A stretch of DNA of 64,000 nt, from contig NC_053040.3 of the NCBI RefSeq assembly GCF_002575655.3, positions 353,157,267 to 353,221,266 on the forward strand, read 5' to 3'. Position numbers and translations under genes: made by a program. Origin of the DNA: Aegilops tauschii subsp. strangulata (Eukaryota > Streptophyta > Magnoliopsida > Poales > Poaceae). Below are positions 10,031 through 22,500 of the stretch, piece by piece; the first letter of the stretch is position 1; each line of letters opens with the position of its first letter. Under the pieces are notes generated by a model, which saw only the letters and a program-made list of their open reading frames with translations, was not told the origin of the DNA and searched no databases.

Positions 10031-10614
10031 AAACGGTCGAAATATCGACCTTTTTATGTAAATGATATCTGAACTTGAATGAAATCCGTCCGATTTGATC
10101 GAATTTCTTGAGGTTGGTTTGAATTGTTGGCTGGATGTACGCGGCTAGGTTGGATGTCGTCCTCTCGTATCCGTGTCCGCGGACTGATGCTCGCGCTTTT
10201 TCGTGGACAAATGCGGAAAAAAATGCTGATTACTGTTAAACATGTCCTTAGGTGTTATAGGAGAAAAGGGAAAGAAAGCACCCGCGTTGCACATACAGAG
10301 CCAGACATGCATGCATTGCATGCACACCAGGAACAGATGAACAACCAAGCGAGGAAGCATTCGTGTACATGCATGCGTATAGATGGTGACCAAACGCCAA
10401 GATCAATGGCGTTTCGTCTTTGCCATGTTAGCACCAACCGGACGAGTGTGGGTCAGGGCCAAACGCCAGGCACCGTGACGTCTCCCATGCAACCCAGACG
10501 CCATGGACGTTGGCGTGACAAAAAGGGTCAGATTCGAAAATATTTCAGAAACAGGGTCAATTCATGCTTAAGTTTGCCATATAGGTCAGAACAGAAATTT
10601 TGTCACGGCAACGA

Positions 10615-12144
10615 CGTCGAGACTCGAAGCAGGGGAGATCTGCCTGCCTGCTGGTCGATGCCGCGTCCGGTTGTCGCCTTGTCAGCCCAAGTCCACGCAT
10701 CGCCTGCGCCTGCGTGAAGCCGAAGCAATGGTTGAGTAGTTAGCAGGGGTAGGAGGAGGAAGGAAGGAGGAGTGGGAGCGATCAGCGACGCCATGAATTA
10801 TTACGTCGGAGCTGATATGTCAATGCCCCGTACAGGAAAGAAAAGCGGGGCATAATTGCCGAATTATTGCTATTCGCCTGCCGGTGGTTCATCTTCGTGT
10901 TCGTGTAGCCCGCCTGCGTCTCTGAACCCTGGTTTCCTGATGCGGCCGAACGGTACTAATAAAATCAAATCAGGTTGGTTTAATCAGCGGCTTGGACATG
11001 GGAATGGACTTGACGGCTGTTGATATTTCGTTTCATCTGGGGGGAAATTTGACAGTACGGTGTTTGTCGTGGGGTCAGTGAGCTGAGGATGGGACACGCC
11101 CCCGTGTGCCGGCGAGACTCACGGGCCTGCGGCTCTGCTCTGCTCACATGTGTTCGTTTGGATTCTAGACTGGCCATGGGGGCGTTTGGCGTACTAGGCA
11201 CTGGCGGGCAGCAGGTATGTTAATGTTTGTTGCTTTGCAGAGATAAGATGCTGAGTGTCAGGTTAATTTCATACAAGAAAGATTAAAGCCTTAACACCCG
11301 TTCCAGTGGTCTCAGTCACGATCGGTAGCATGCTGCGAAGCGAAAATACTACACCTCAATTTTGGTTTTGGAGCAAGAAAGTATGGATTTACACTAAGCT
11401 GCTTGACAAAATATGCTCCATTTTGCTCTGGGCGCGAAATTCAGAAAAAGAAACAGGTCGTGATCGCCCTATTTTGTGCGCGAAAAATACATAAACAAGG
11501 AGGAGAAAATGACCCTCCGCAGCGGCAACAGCAGCCACAGCATGGCAAAAGCCGCCTGCAACTAGTGGATAGCAGAAACAACAATGGAAGATGGTTTCTT
11601 TAATGTGACACACACATCTGGCCATGTGCGATGGAATCTCGGCACCGCTTCTGCTTTGCTCAACTCCTAACGACTCGTTAATACTTTTTGATTATGTTCC
11701 AGAAAGGCGAAAGAACACAACAGCTAAAAAGGCTAAAAAGGCAGCCAAAGTAGCACAGTCCAGCCACGAACTCACAGTTTACAACAGTTTAACTTGACAG
11801 CGGCAGCACTTGTTTTTACTCCTGAACTTTTCCACACATAGCAGATAGTGAAAGTATTTCAGATGAATGCAGCTCTTGCATTGTAGTCAGATCACCTCTC
11901 ATTTTTCATCTGTTTCACACAATCCCCAAAATTTAACCGGAAAAAATCGCACAAGCTGATGGAGGAGGAGGATTAACCAGCAGAAGTTTAACCCTCATAG
12001 TCAAGGAACAGGAACAAATCAAGAGCACTGTACACATACATCTACGAGTAGCATTTAGCAGGAGGTGATCAAAACCCAACCTTATAATTAGTAAAGTGAT
12101 TAACCATCACCGACGGCGCCATCTACTAGACCACTAGCGGTAAC
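10615..12144. other. Low-copy sequence right of the MULE
   Basis: This continues the pre-insertion sequence at 8350. Composition is mixed, and short open frames at 11306-11625 look non-coding. The right end (about 11650-12144) probably holds the 3' untranslated region of the minus-strand gene at 12537. No repeat or RNA gene was recognised. Confidence 0.35.
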
Positions 12145-12537
12145 TCAGTAGACCTCCTCGGGGATGCTCTGGAGGCCGGGCTCCCACTCCCCGCTCGCCT
12201 GCATCCGCCTCGTCTCCTCGGCCGCCCTGCGCATGCTGCGCCGCCGGAGCGACTGCAGCCTCTGCTCGGCGTCGGTGCCGCCGCCCGCCGCGCGCTGGCG
12301 GCTGCGGCGTTCCGCAGACGCCGCAGCGGCCGCCACCTCGCCGCCGGTGCCGAGGGCGGCCACCATCTTCTTGAGCTCACGCTTGCTGACCACGATCTTG
12401 ACGCGCACCGCGCCGCCCACCTCCTCCCGGGACAGGACGCGCCCCCCGTGGTGCAGCTGCTCGAGCGCCTCCGCGGCCGCCTTGGACTGGTGCCGTTCGG
12501 CCACCGCGTCCCTGGGGAAGAAGCACCTTGTCGCCAT
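12145..12537 (-). CDS. 130-residue basic plant protein with a C-terminal motif like that of PADRE/DUF4228 proteins
   Basis: The frame is intronless, from the ATG at 12537 to the TGA at 12145, and is strongly GC-rich with intact codons. This is the first ATG downstream of the TATA box at 12748-12757; upstream in-frame codons contain no ATG. Readable features are MATRCFFPRDAVAERHQSK, an Ala/Glu helix, AVRVKIVVSKRELKKMVAAL (about residues 43-62), an Ala/Arg-rich linker, and the end SGEWEPGLQSIPEEVY. The pattern VRVKxVVSKxELxxM ... W.P.L.SIPE is the C-terminal signature I know from PADRE/DUF4228 plant stress-response proteins, but the N-terminal domain of that family is missing. It may be a short relative. 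No signal peptide or membrane segment. Confidence 0.7.
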   Translation of the reverse strand: MATRCFFPRDAVAERHQSKAAAEALEQLHHGGRVLSREEVGGAVRVKIVVSKRELKKMVAALGTGGEVAAAAASAERRSRQRAAGGGTDAEQRLQSLRRRSMRRAAEETRRMQASGEWEPGLQSIPEEVY

Positions 12538-12747
12538 CGATCTCGCCGCGATGCGATCGGTGGCCGCCGCCGACGCCGCCCGCAAGCAAACGAGCGGGCA
12601 CTGGTGCGGTGTCTGTCCGCCGGCCGGGCAAGCAGTAGTAGCGCTCAGTCCGTCCTCCTCCGACGTTCCTTGCAAGCTACAGCACAAAGGCTAAAGCAAT
12701 GGCAAAGTGAATGTGCGGGCTGTCGAGTAATGTGACATGCTAACATG

Positions 12748-12757
12748 CTTATATACT
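12748..12757 (-). promoter_or_regulatory. TATA box of the 12537 gene
   Basis: AGTATATAAGC on the minus strand lies about 215 bp upstream of the start codon at 12537. It implies transcription start near 12720 and a leader of about 180 nt. Confidence 0.6.
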
Positions 12758-15700
12758 GGTTGGGGCGCATTAGGGGCCTTGCCTTTTGGTGAGCCGCGCA
12801 GCCCCAACTGTCTCCAAACACACCACCTCAGGTCCCTGACCGGTGGGCCAGCGCCCATGGGGGCCCTGGCTCCCTCGCCACCTGTGATGAGTGTGTGTCT
12901 GTCCCAAGCCTTTCTTCTCTGAAAATCAATTAATTAAACAGGTACTTACTAACATGGATCAATGCTGCTGTTAATAGATTTACAGAATGGTAAACAGATG
13001 CTCTAGCTTTTTTAAGACTCTAAACAATCATGGGACCGAGACTTATTGCCATGGCAGTTGAATAGAGAAATGGATGCCTCACATGGCCGTCCCTCTCGCA
13101 GTCATTGGGACGATCCATGGGGGGAGGCCCTTGCAAGTAACGTGTTATCACAAGGCGATGGAGACCCCAACTCGGCGACCCGTGGAGCCTACGGTCGTGT
13201 ACGTTCTGGTTACGATGGCGCAGTTTGACATGGACACCCTTGGCCACAACACTGACCTCCCATGTTCCCTCTTGCTATCGCCTATCCGGATAAGTTCGAT
13301 GGTGATCCTGTGGTAGTACGTGCATGTAGGAGTACCTGTGTAGTGTAGGGATGTATGATCGCATATCACGGAGTTTGGAGGTGCGAGTTAGCAGTGCATC
13401 TGTGCATGGTTTTGAAGTGCAGGAGGCTCGACTCTGCAATGCTCGATCGCAGTCTTTGCGGCATTGCCATTGGTGTCCCTTTCAGGTGGTTCGGAACTGA
13501 ATCCTCTCGCATGGTGACCTGGCTGTGCTGACGGAAACAGTCGAGCGGACGGTCGTAAAAGACGCTGATACATATGATTTTCTGGAACTCGATCTGAATA
13601 TAACATCATCTAGGCATTTCAAGCTAACTACCACTCATAACCGTCAGTTAGTTAGCAACGGGCATCGGATCGGCCGGCCTCTCCTGAAAAAACAGGCCTA
13701 CGCCTCATGTACGTGGCCGCAATTGAACCTGGCAGCTATCAGCTCCTGTTCGTTAATCAATGTGATTGTTTGGTTTGACATTGGTTGTTAGCTTGGATTA
13801 ATCCTATTCCTACGTGCCATGATTAGGCGCAATCATCACCTACGTACATCTATACCACATCGACGCGGATCGATGGACGGTGAGCCAACCTCCATGATTG
13901 ACCGCAAACCGCAACAGTAACGCGGAACCCGCCCGCGACGATCATGATGAAGGCAGGTCCGATCGAAAACCAGCGGAATCGGACGCACGCATGGCGCGAT
14001 CCGTCTACAGCTTGGCTAGACTAGATCCGTTGTCCGTAGCACGCCAAGTGTATGTGGTGTACAAACGACGAGATTGCATCACCACACTAGGATACACCCT
14101 ACGGGGCGGGGTCGTTGAGTGAGTAGCTAGCCGGTGACACGCATCCATGATTGATGCAAAATGTTAATTTACAGATCAAGCCTCCCGTTGTGTGAAACGA
14201 ATTGTGCTACGTACTACTAATACTAATTGGTTTCCTTTGCTCATGATTAACTTAACTAACTTGTCAATGCGCAGTCTTTGGGTTTCTTCAGGAGGGCATG
14301 CTATGTCATCTTGCTTGAAAATTAGCTAGCTAGCTTTGGCCTTTGGGGCTGTGTACAGTGCATTGCAGTTGCAGGCCATGTTTTGTGGAGGAAGTAACAT
14401 GGGGCGGATGCATTGGCGGGCGGGCAACTAGGTCCGTCTTAGCAGCCGTTTCTTTGTGTGCAAACCAAACCACTGCATAAACAAACACACAGACAGATAA
14501 ACAATCCCGTGGAGCTGACGAGGATAATAGCTTTCTTCACATGCACAAAAGCTACTAGATCGCTGTATTTCGCGTGCTGTGGGGCCGCGGCGTCGATCGC
14601 CCTGGCCCCACACGCCAGCCGCATCTCTTCTCAGGTGTGGGCAGCCTAAATACCTATCATGCCCCGATTGGTTGGATCTTATCGACTTAACTCAGCTCTG
14701 CTGCCTGCTGGGTTTGCTAGAGGGAAGGTTCCTCCTACGTGATACACTACGAGCACTGTGGGCAAAGCGTGGTTCAGTCAGGCAGCTAGCTAGCTCTGCG
14801 GCTGTTCTTGTTTGCTTGCGTCTGAAGCCCGGAATACATGCAGCCAAGTACGTGAGGTGTCCACGCTACGGACAAAATGCATGTGATGGCGCAGCTTTTC
14901 AGGTCAAAATTATGTGTCCAAGCGTTCTTATGTTGTGGGCTAGTAAGTATCTCGGTCTCGGCGGAGTTTGCGTTGAGAACACTGTTTAGTAGTATTCCGT
15001 GATGGATCTAACGCAAAATGCGATTCGGACACTTGCTTGTGAAGCTTGAATATGAATCACCTAGGCTTGCCATACCAGCCTAGCAAAGGTGCTGTGTTCC
15101 TTTGCAATGAAGGATGCAATATTTTACCAGGCACTGTACTACTACTATAGTTGGGTTGACCAATTAGCACCCATAATTCAGCATGTAATCTTGCAGTAAA
15201 CAATGCGATAGATCAGGAGTATATTAGTAGAACGGTTTTTGAGATCAAAACATTTTTAAAAGTAATGTGATCAACATTGGCATACACGACAGACACGTAC
15301 GCATAGCTAAGTACGAAGCTCGTCGGTACCTATACCGCGAATTCTTGTTTATTAGAGGTAACATGTACTTCATGTAAAAAAAAGATGTAACATGTACTTG
15401 ATCGGTTGGGCGAAGCGCACATAATTAAATATCAGGAAAAGCTCAAGAGGAAAAAAAGAGAGGTTTTGGTAGTGACGTGCCCATGATGCTAGCATGACGT
15501 CCCGATGCGGCTGAATTTTTAAAAACGAAAAATAGTCTCGATCAACGAATTATTTGGACGAGAAGGACGCGTGACATCCAGTACACAAGTTGGGCTACCA
15601 AAACAATGTCCGGCCGGGGCCACCGGATCAGCGACCCCCGTCCACCGCTCGCGCACGGGCCGATGGACCGTTCCTTCCACGCGTGCGGGCCAACGGATCG

Positions 15701-16529
15701 CGCCTCGACGGTCCGGATCAGGCCGACGCCGCTGCACGAGCCTCTCCTTGGGAACGGATCAGGCCCACACGACGGGCCGACGCCCGAGATGCGCCCACGC
15801 GCTGCGCCGGTCCGCCCGTACGCGAGAGACGTGGTGGCTGCCCACGGCCGTTGCGTGTCGCGCTCTGCCTGTGACTGTGCGTGTGTCCCCCGGAGGCACG
15901 CTCGGTCGTTTTCAGGTAGGTCACATGCCGAGCTTAGCTGTACGTCCGTCCGTCCGCCCGAGCCTGTGGTGTGCACTGGCCACGCGCCATGCTGCCAGCT
16001 ATCGGCGCCGGCGGCTGCCGCGCGTTTTCCTCCGTACGTGCGGGCTCGTCATCGTCGACGCCGCTGCGCTGTGGGCTCGTCGTCGGCTTGCGCCGCTGCT
16101 TGCACCGGGAAATGATGCCACAACTGCCACTGGTCGCCGGTCGGCACGTGGTGTTTGCTTCGCGGGCGGGCGGCCGTCCGCGGAGCCGGGCTGGGTTTCT
16201 GGTTGTTTTGTGCGTCGGGACGGTGCTTCGGTACACTGGCGCAGTGTTCTGAACTTCTGATGCGCAAGTGATGAAACGAACGCCGTGGCGGTGGTTTGAT
16301 GGCGATAGCTGGCTGCCGTGGACTAGCTTAGCGGTGGTCGCAAAGCTGACTGGATTGCTCGTTAAATTTCTGTACGGTTGATTGGGTCTTAATTCCGGGT
16401 TTGAAAGTGTTGGCCAACGTACGTGTCTGAGAAAGTAGCTGGTCCTCCCGGAGCACCTAAGCCGGGGTCCTACGGTGAGAGCTCGGCCGCGGGATCTCAG
16501 ATCCCACGGCTTACGGGAGATGTCGAACA
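12758..16529. other. Low-copy intergenic region
   Basis: Mixed composition with no recognisable gene. The 15570-16260 segment is GC-rich and has overlapping open frames on both strands, but none reads like a protein: it is rich in Arg/Pro/Ser, has no domain, and the frames are equivalent. Repeats of a GGATCAGGCC-type word occur at 15717 and 15757. It may contain regulatory DNA of the gene at 12537 on its left, but nothing in the sequence proves this. Confidence 0.35.
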
Positions 16530-17251
16530 TTTTTGCAGAGAAAACTCTTCGAGAGTTCAAAAATGAACGCACATACACCTACGCAGCTTCAAGAGTTTGA
16601 TAGAAGAATTTTATTTTTCATGGTAATACGTGTCTCATTTATATCATAAAGATTAAAATACAAGTCACGTAAGGACTAACATGACAAAATAGAAAAGATA
16701 GCAGAACATCTCTGAGCATGGCACTAACGTTCGTCATCTGGCCTCGGCACCATCACAGTAGTCACCGAAGAAAAGAATGACAAATCACCCCCTCAACCGA
16801 GCTCGAGGCGGCTTCATCGTTCATATTCAGCTCTGCGGACCTTCAAGGCGACTCACCAAAAGTGAAGCCATTACCGTTGAATGAATCAGACCGGGCAACA
16901 CCCCGAACAAGCCACGAACTCCAGATCTATCAACCCACCACGACTAAGATGGCAAAGGAGGAAACCACACCTACCATCCATCAACCACGAACCCAACACA
17001 CATTCCTTCTTCGAGATGTCGTCGATGCAGACCACAATCTGCATCCGCTCCTGGACTACCTGCCAAGCCCCGCGCCGACATTGGAGCAGACGTAGTCGCA
17101 ACGGCGGAGCCCGAGGACACATGTCCACCACAAGGATGTCGCCGCTGCCACACCATCCGTGCTTGAACATACTGGTTTTCAAAACCATTCCCAACCATAG
17201 GGCCGACCGCCTTGTCGAGGAAGGATTTGAAGAATCTTTATTCAGCGCCAC
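16530..17251. other. Unclassified segment left of the split LTR
   Basis: The segment ends exactly at the first base of the LTR at 17252. It reads as moderately repetitive, non-coding DNA (CCACGACTAAGATGGC-type text, overlapping open frames of 121-164 codons without a domain). Part of a non-LTR or DNA transposon is possible, but I could not identify a terminus or domain. Confidence 0.3.
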
Positions 17252-17537
17252 TGATACTCTCCAACGTATCTATAATTTTTTGTTGTTCCATGTTGTTTCA
17301 TTATCAATCTTGGATGTTTTACATTCATTTTATAGCAATTTTATATCATTTTTTGGGACTAACCTATTGACATAGTGCCCATTGCCACTTGTTATTTTTT
17401 GCTTGTTTTGTACTTCGCAGAATATCCATATCAAACAGAGTCCAAAGGCAGTGAAACTTTTTGGAGATTTTTTCTGACCAGAAGATAACTTGGGAGCCAA
17501 GGAAGTGCAGGAGGGGAGGCCTGTGGGGCCCATAAGG

Positions 17538-17575
17538 CACCAGGGCGCGCCAGAGGCCCCTGGCGCGCCCTGGTG
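17538..17575. repeat. GGCGCGCC hairpin upstream of an LTR TATA box
   Basis: Perfect 15-bp arms CACCAGGGCGCGCCA and TGGCGCGCCCTGGTG with an 8-base loop, about 40 bp upstream of the TATA box at 17617. Confidence 0.85.
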
Positions 17576-17936
17576 GGTAGTGGGGCCCATGGGTGTCCTC
17601 TCCACCGCCTCTCAGCTCTATAAATACCAAAATATTTCAGAAACCCCAGGGGAGTCGACGAAAGCCAATTCCAGCCGCCACAAGTTTTAGAACCACGAGA
17701 TCCAATCTAGAGCCCTATTCCGGCACATTGCCGGAGGGGGAAACGATCACGGAGGGGTTCATCATCCTCATTCGTGCTCCTCCGATGATGCATGAGTAGT
17801 TTACCACAGACCTACGGGTCCGTAGGCAGTAGCTAGATGACTTCTTCTCTCTTTTTGATTCACAATACAATGTTCTCCCTGATTTTTTGGAGATCTATTT
17901 GATGTAATGACTTTTTGTGGTGTGTTTGTTGGGATC

Positions 17937-18456
17937 TGTCGTGGAATAGTCACGGAAGATGTCCTCGTGCAAGGACTTAGTCGTGGAGCCATCACAACTA
18001 GGAAGCTTAAAGGGGTTAAACGGGACAAAGGACACGAGGATTATACTGGTTCGGCCCCTTACGGTGAAGGTAAAAGCTTACTCCAGTTGAGGTGGAATTA
18101 CTTAGGGTTTCGATGACCAGGGAGCTAAACCGCTATGCCTGGCTATCAATCTGATCTTACTTGTCCTGAACCGCCGCTGGGTCGTCCCTTTATATAGAGA
18201 GGTTAACGCCCAGCGGCTCTCAGAGTCCCGGCCGGCTTATAAACAGTGTCCGGCTCGGACTCTTAACTATTCTTGCCTTACACTACAAGTCATACCTTAA
18301 CGGCGGTTTATCACTACGGGCCTTAAGCCGCCTCTAGGCCTTAGGCCCATTACTGAACCACCATCCTCAAACTTGAGATTGGGCTTCATGTGATGATCGT
18401 CATAGCATAACCCTGCCCCTCCTGGGCGGGTGACTCCAGTAGTTATATCCCCAACA
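17937..18456 (-). repeat. 3' LTR of the Tat element
   Basis: 520 bp, TGTCGTGGAATAG to TATATCCCCAACA on the plus strand. The TATA box CTATATAAAG lies on the minus strand (18188-18197). Confidence 0.95.
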
Positions 18457-18470
18457 TTAGGCCCCAGATT
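18457..18470 (-). other. Polypurine tract region of the Tat element
   Basis: Minus-strand AATCTGGGGCCTAA directly abuts the 3' LTR. This is where plus-strand DNA synthesis would be primed. The purine run is short (TGGGG) and the exact tract is uncertain. Confidence 0.5.
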
Positions 18471-18732
18471 GATTTGAGCCGGTTCATGTCAATCTTCAAT
18501 ACCTTAATAAAAAATCTTCTGGCTTCTGTTTGCGCAAAGGCTTTAACCCGCCGTGACGTCACCTTCTGGATTCTTGGTAACCCACCGTGACGTCATCCGC
18601 CATTAATATACGTTTTGCTCAACGTATCTCAACGGATCCTTATCTTAATAACTGTCCCGAAAATCGAGGCGTCTCCGCAGCTGGATAACCATGTCTTCAG
18701 CCTCCTCGTTTCTCGTGCCCATTCATCAGCCG

Positions 18733-18742
18733 TCCCTTATAA
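18733..18742 (+). promoter_or_regulatory. Candidate internal promoter of the antisense accessory gene
   Basis: A TATA-like CCCTTATAAG on the plus strand is followed about 30 bp later by pyrimidine-rich TCATCATTCTTCCC. It lies 760 bp upstream of the accessory gene's ATG and points opposite to the LTR promoters, so it could drive that gene independently. Confidence 0.4.
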
Positions 18743-19502
18743 GTAGGTCCGACCCTTAGGTCTTCATCATTCTTCCCTTTCCATCGTCTCCCTCCTCTCG
18801 ACGCTTCAGAGCCCGAGCTCCGCCGCCGCCGCTGCACATCCCGTCTGCACCAACTAAGGCCGTTGCATCGACCTGTCTTGACCAGAGAACCGCGGCGCAC
18901 CTCCACTGCTCATCAGCACCAATAAGTCCTTGTCGTCCCGTATATTAGATCCGCATTAGGGTTCGCGAGTTCTTCTGTGTTCTTCGTGGTTCCTCGCGAT
19001 TCCTTCGCAGTTCTTCAACAACGGCCTCCTTTGATCCAAGAGTAGTGCATAACTTCGGCGGTAGTCGTTTCACACCCATTTTCAATACTAGCAGATCCCT
19101 TTTGCTTGCAAAAAGACCTCATTTAGAGCTCATGAACTTCTCTGTACCAGTTTTTAGGTCTAGAAATTTTTCTTTTCTGGACGATCGTTTGATCCAAAAT
19201 AATCCCTGCAATCTGTGAAACTTGTTTGTGCAACACTTAGGCAAAAACTGCATCTGTTAGCCATGGCGGCTCATATCGCCGGCTTAAAAGAGGCCATGCT
19301 TTGTGAAATTTTCGGATCATTCATAATAGTTAAATAACTTAATTGCTCATGATATCCACGACGGCTTAAATAACCTGACACAATTAGCCATATATCATTA
19401 GGCCCTTTCATAAGCCGCCATCTTGAATACTGAACTGAAACTTTCCTCCGGCTTAAATTTGAACCGGAAATTTTATTTGGTCATAGGCTTCCATCTTTCA
19501 CA

Positions 19503-22500
19503 ATGCCGCCTAAGGCTCCCAAAGCACCCGTCACATGCAACTGGGTTAGATCCAACGTCACTGACAACATCTTAGCTGATTTCGTGAAAACGGGTTACCT
19601 GCCAAAGAAAGAGGTCATGTCCTATCGTGCTCCTGACCCGTCAGAAGAGAGGCCTCAACCCAAGGATGGGGAAGTTGTCATATTTACTGATCACATGAAC
19701 CGGGGCTTTGCTCCTCCCGGCTCAAAATTCTTCAGAGATGTCCTGCACTTTTTTGATCTGCGACCTCAAGACATCGGACCCAATTCCGTGTCAAACATCT
19801 GCAACTTCCAAGTGTTCTGTGAGGTGTACCTCGGAGAAGAACCCAGCTTGCTACTCTTTAGGGAGTTATTTTATTTCAATCGCCAGAATGAATGTGCCAA
19901 CGGGCCCAGCTTGGAGCTCGGTGGAATCTCAATCCAACGACGGAGAGATTGTCTCTTCCCTTATGCTGAGCCGCCAAGCCACCCGAAAGATTGGAACCAG
20001 ACATGGTTCTACTGCCAAGACACTTCTCCGGCTGACGAGAACCCTCTGCCCGGCTTTCGTGCCCTGCGTCTGGAGTCAAATCACCCTTTGCCAGATAAAT
20101 TATCTCAAGCTGAACGTCAACCACTTACTCCCACCATCAACAAAATCAAAGCCCTTCTGGGGAACGGCCTAAATGGCATTGATCTGGTCCGGGTCTGGAT
20201 TGCCTGGCGGGTGATTCCTTTAAGCCGCGGCCCTGGCTTGATGTGTGATTACACGGGCCAAAAGGATGATCCTCTTCGGCACAGTCCAGACGACTTACCT
20301 GAGGACATCATTGATGATACAACTAAGTCTCTTCTGAACGAGAGCCTGGCAGATTGCGGGAGAGTGGGCTTAAGCCCTTTCTGCAAGGCTAACCTGGCTC
20401 CAGCGGTAAACCATTGACCTGAATACTTCACCTTCCATTTTAACGATTTTGTCTTAACTTACTAACCTTTGTTGTATTTTACAGGCTAATGATAAATTCT
20501 GGAAGGTCAAGTATGACCACGAAGCTGCCAAGAAAGCCCGAAAAGTTAAGAAAGCCGTCAGGAAAACCGCTCCCCGTAAGAAGGGGAATAAACCTAGCGC
20601 CTCGGACCTGCTTCGTCTGGAAGACACCTCCGAGTCAGAGGTAGCTCTTGACTCTTTAGGCTCCTTTTTTAACCATCTTATTGACACGGATTATCAGCAG
20701 GAGGACACCGGAACGAGTCATGAAGTGAATGAAGAGGTAACTATAATTTCCTCCGACTCCGAGCCTTTGTCGAGACAGAAAGTCCGAAGAGTAACCCGGA
20801 AAGTAAGATTTTCACATCCTTTAGCTTATCAGGATCCTCAATTTCTTTTGAAGCGACAGATTTATGAGAGTCGGAGGCAGCCCCGGACCAGCAAAGATGC
20901 AGACCTCTCCTCCGGCTTACCCGAAGCATCAAGGAAGCGCCGGACTGAGGTTATCTCCGACTTATATTCTTTATATCCTTTGGCGGGCGTCCCTCGTCAA
21001 CCACTCAATTCTTCTGACTCAAACTACCAGGGAACTTCGCCTTCCTCCGGTGACTCAATGCAGTCCAGCTTGCCGACTTTCAAAACCGCTCCCGGGTAAT
21101 GATGATCAGTTGATTTTATACTTATCTTACTCATGTTTTTGCACTAACCCTTTGACTTGCAGTGTACAAGTGAAGCCCAGCAAGAGGGCGAAGAAAAATA
21201 AGCTGGCCGAAGAGCCGGAACTCAGAACGGCTGCTCCTAATGCCTCTGCTGATGAGTCGCCAGCTGTACCATCTCTTGATGCCACCGCTGCTCCCACTGT
21301 TGAACAAGCTATGGAAGGTTCTGAGAACCCGGAGATCCCCAGCCCGGCTCATCCAGATGATCCGGACATCGAGATCACCCGGATTGAGTTTGTCGAACCG
21401 GGATGACCTACCGTGCTGGCCAAGTGCTCTGCCAAGGAAGAACTTCTGGAGCGCTGCCGGGCCAAGTTGGACATCACTGATTATGCTCATCTGAGCATTG
21501 AAGATATTGTCTCTGGCTATGTGAATCAAGTGCACAACAGCCGGGATCTGGAGATTGACATGGTGAAACAAATACAGCAAAAATCTGAGGTATAACTCTC
21601 TTTCTTACTCCATAGTTATACTTACCATGCCAGCCCCCAAGTCTATTACTTATGATAAAATATGTTGTAGACTTAATACCGGCTTAGTAAGCACTGCAAG
21701 AAAACCGGCTTACCTGGTAGCACTCAAGGTCCGGTTTAATCAACATATCTGAACCGGTCCTTACCTTGTTTTAATCAAGTAGTTGAACAACAATATGCAT
21801 TAGCCCCCAAGTGCCAAGTACCTTTGCTTGCAATGCTTGGGACTTATTTGCATGAACCGCCACTGTAAATAGAGCTCTTCAGCATACATTAGCCCCCAAG
21901 TGCCAAGTGTCTTTGCTTGCAAAGTGCTTGGGACTTAATGTTGCATTATAATCACCCTAACTGTGACCCAGAATTTATACAGGCCGCCGTCAAGCAATTT
22001 GAATCGAAGATCTCTGATTTAAAGAACCGGCTGAAGACTCAAGAAAATGAAACCCAAAAGGCCAACTCCAAGTTTTAATTCAGTGTATCTGCTCAAGAGA
22101 AACTGAAGAAGAAATTTTAAGCAGAGAGAAAAGCCTGGGCGGATGAAAAGACGGCTTTGCTCAGCCGGGCCGAACAAGCGGAGGCCACTCTCGCTGAAAC
22201 AGCCGCCGAGCTATCCGGCTTAAAACACCATGTTTCTCAGATGGTCTCCGCAATCTTTGGTAAGTTACTCCATAAGTGTTTAGCTAGTTTACATCTTTTC
22301 CAAAGAGCATGTCAATTGTCATCAGCTTACCTGTCTTTGCAATACAGGCCCCAGGAGCTCCAATCTTAATCAAAACGTGCTGACAAAATTGAAGGCGGTT
22401 TATACCTTGGTAGAGCAACTTTACACCGGGTCACAACGTGCCTTAGCCGTTGTGGCTCTGTCAAATGAAGTTCCCACTCACCTGGCGAATGTACTCAGGC

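Larger units (their letters stand above)
8360..10605. mobile_element. Mutator-like element (Pack-MULE type) with long inverted repeats and 9-bp duplication
   Basis: Perfect 9-bp duplications CGGCAACGA flank the element at 8351-8359 and 10606-10614. The termini are inverted: GGACAAAATTTCTGTTCTGA on the left pairs with the complement of 10586-10605. The inverted arms extend about 245 bp (left 8360-8820 including a MITE; right 10382-10605) and share the stretches around GGCGTTTGGCCCTGACCCA. A 9-bp duplication and long arms are the hallmarks of Mutator elements. No transposase is encoded; the interior is a GC-rich gene-like block. It is therefore non-autonomous and resembles a Pack-MULE. Confidence 0.9.

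Noticed and set aside
15571..16260. Long overlapping GC-rich open frames on both strands
   Set aside because: Several equivalent frames coexist, composition is Arg/Pro/Ser-rich, and none shows a domain or a gene-like end. Open length is explained by high GC.
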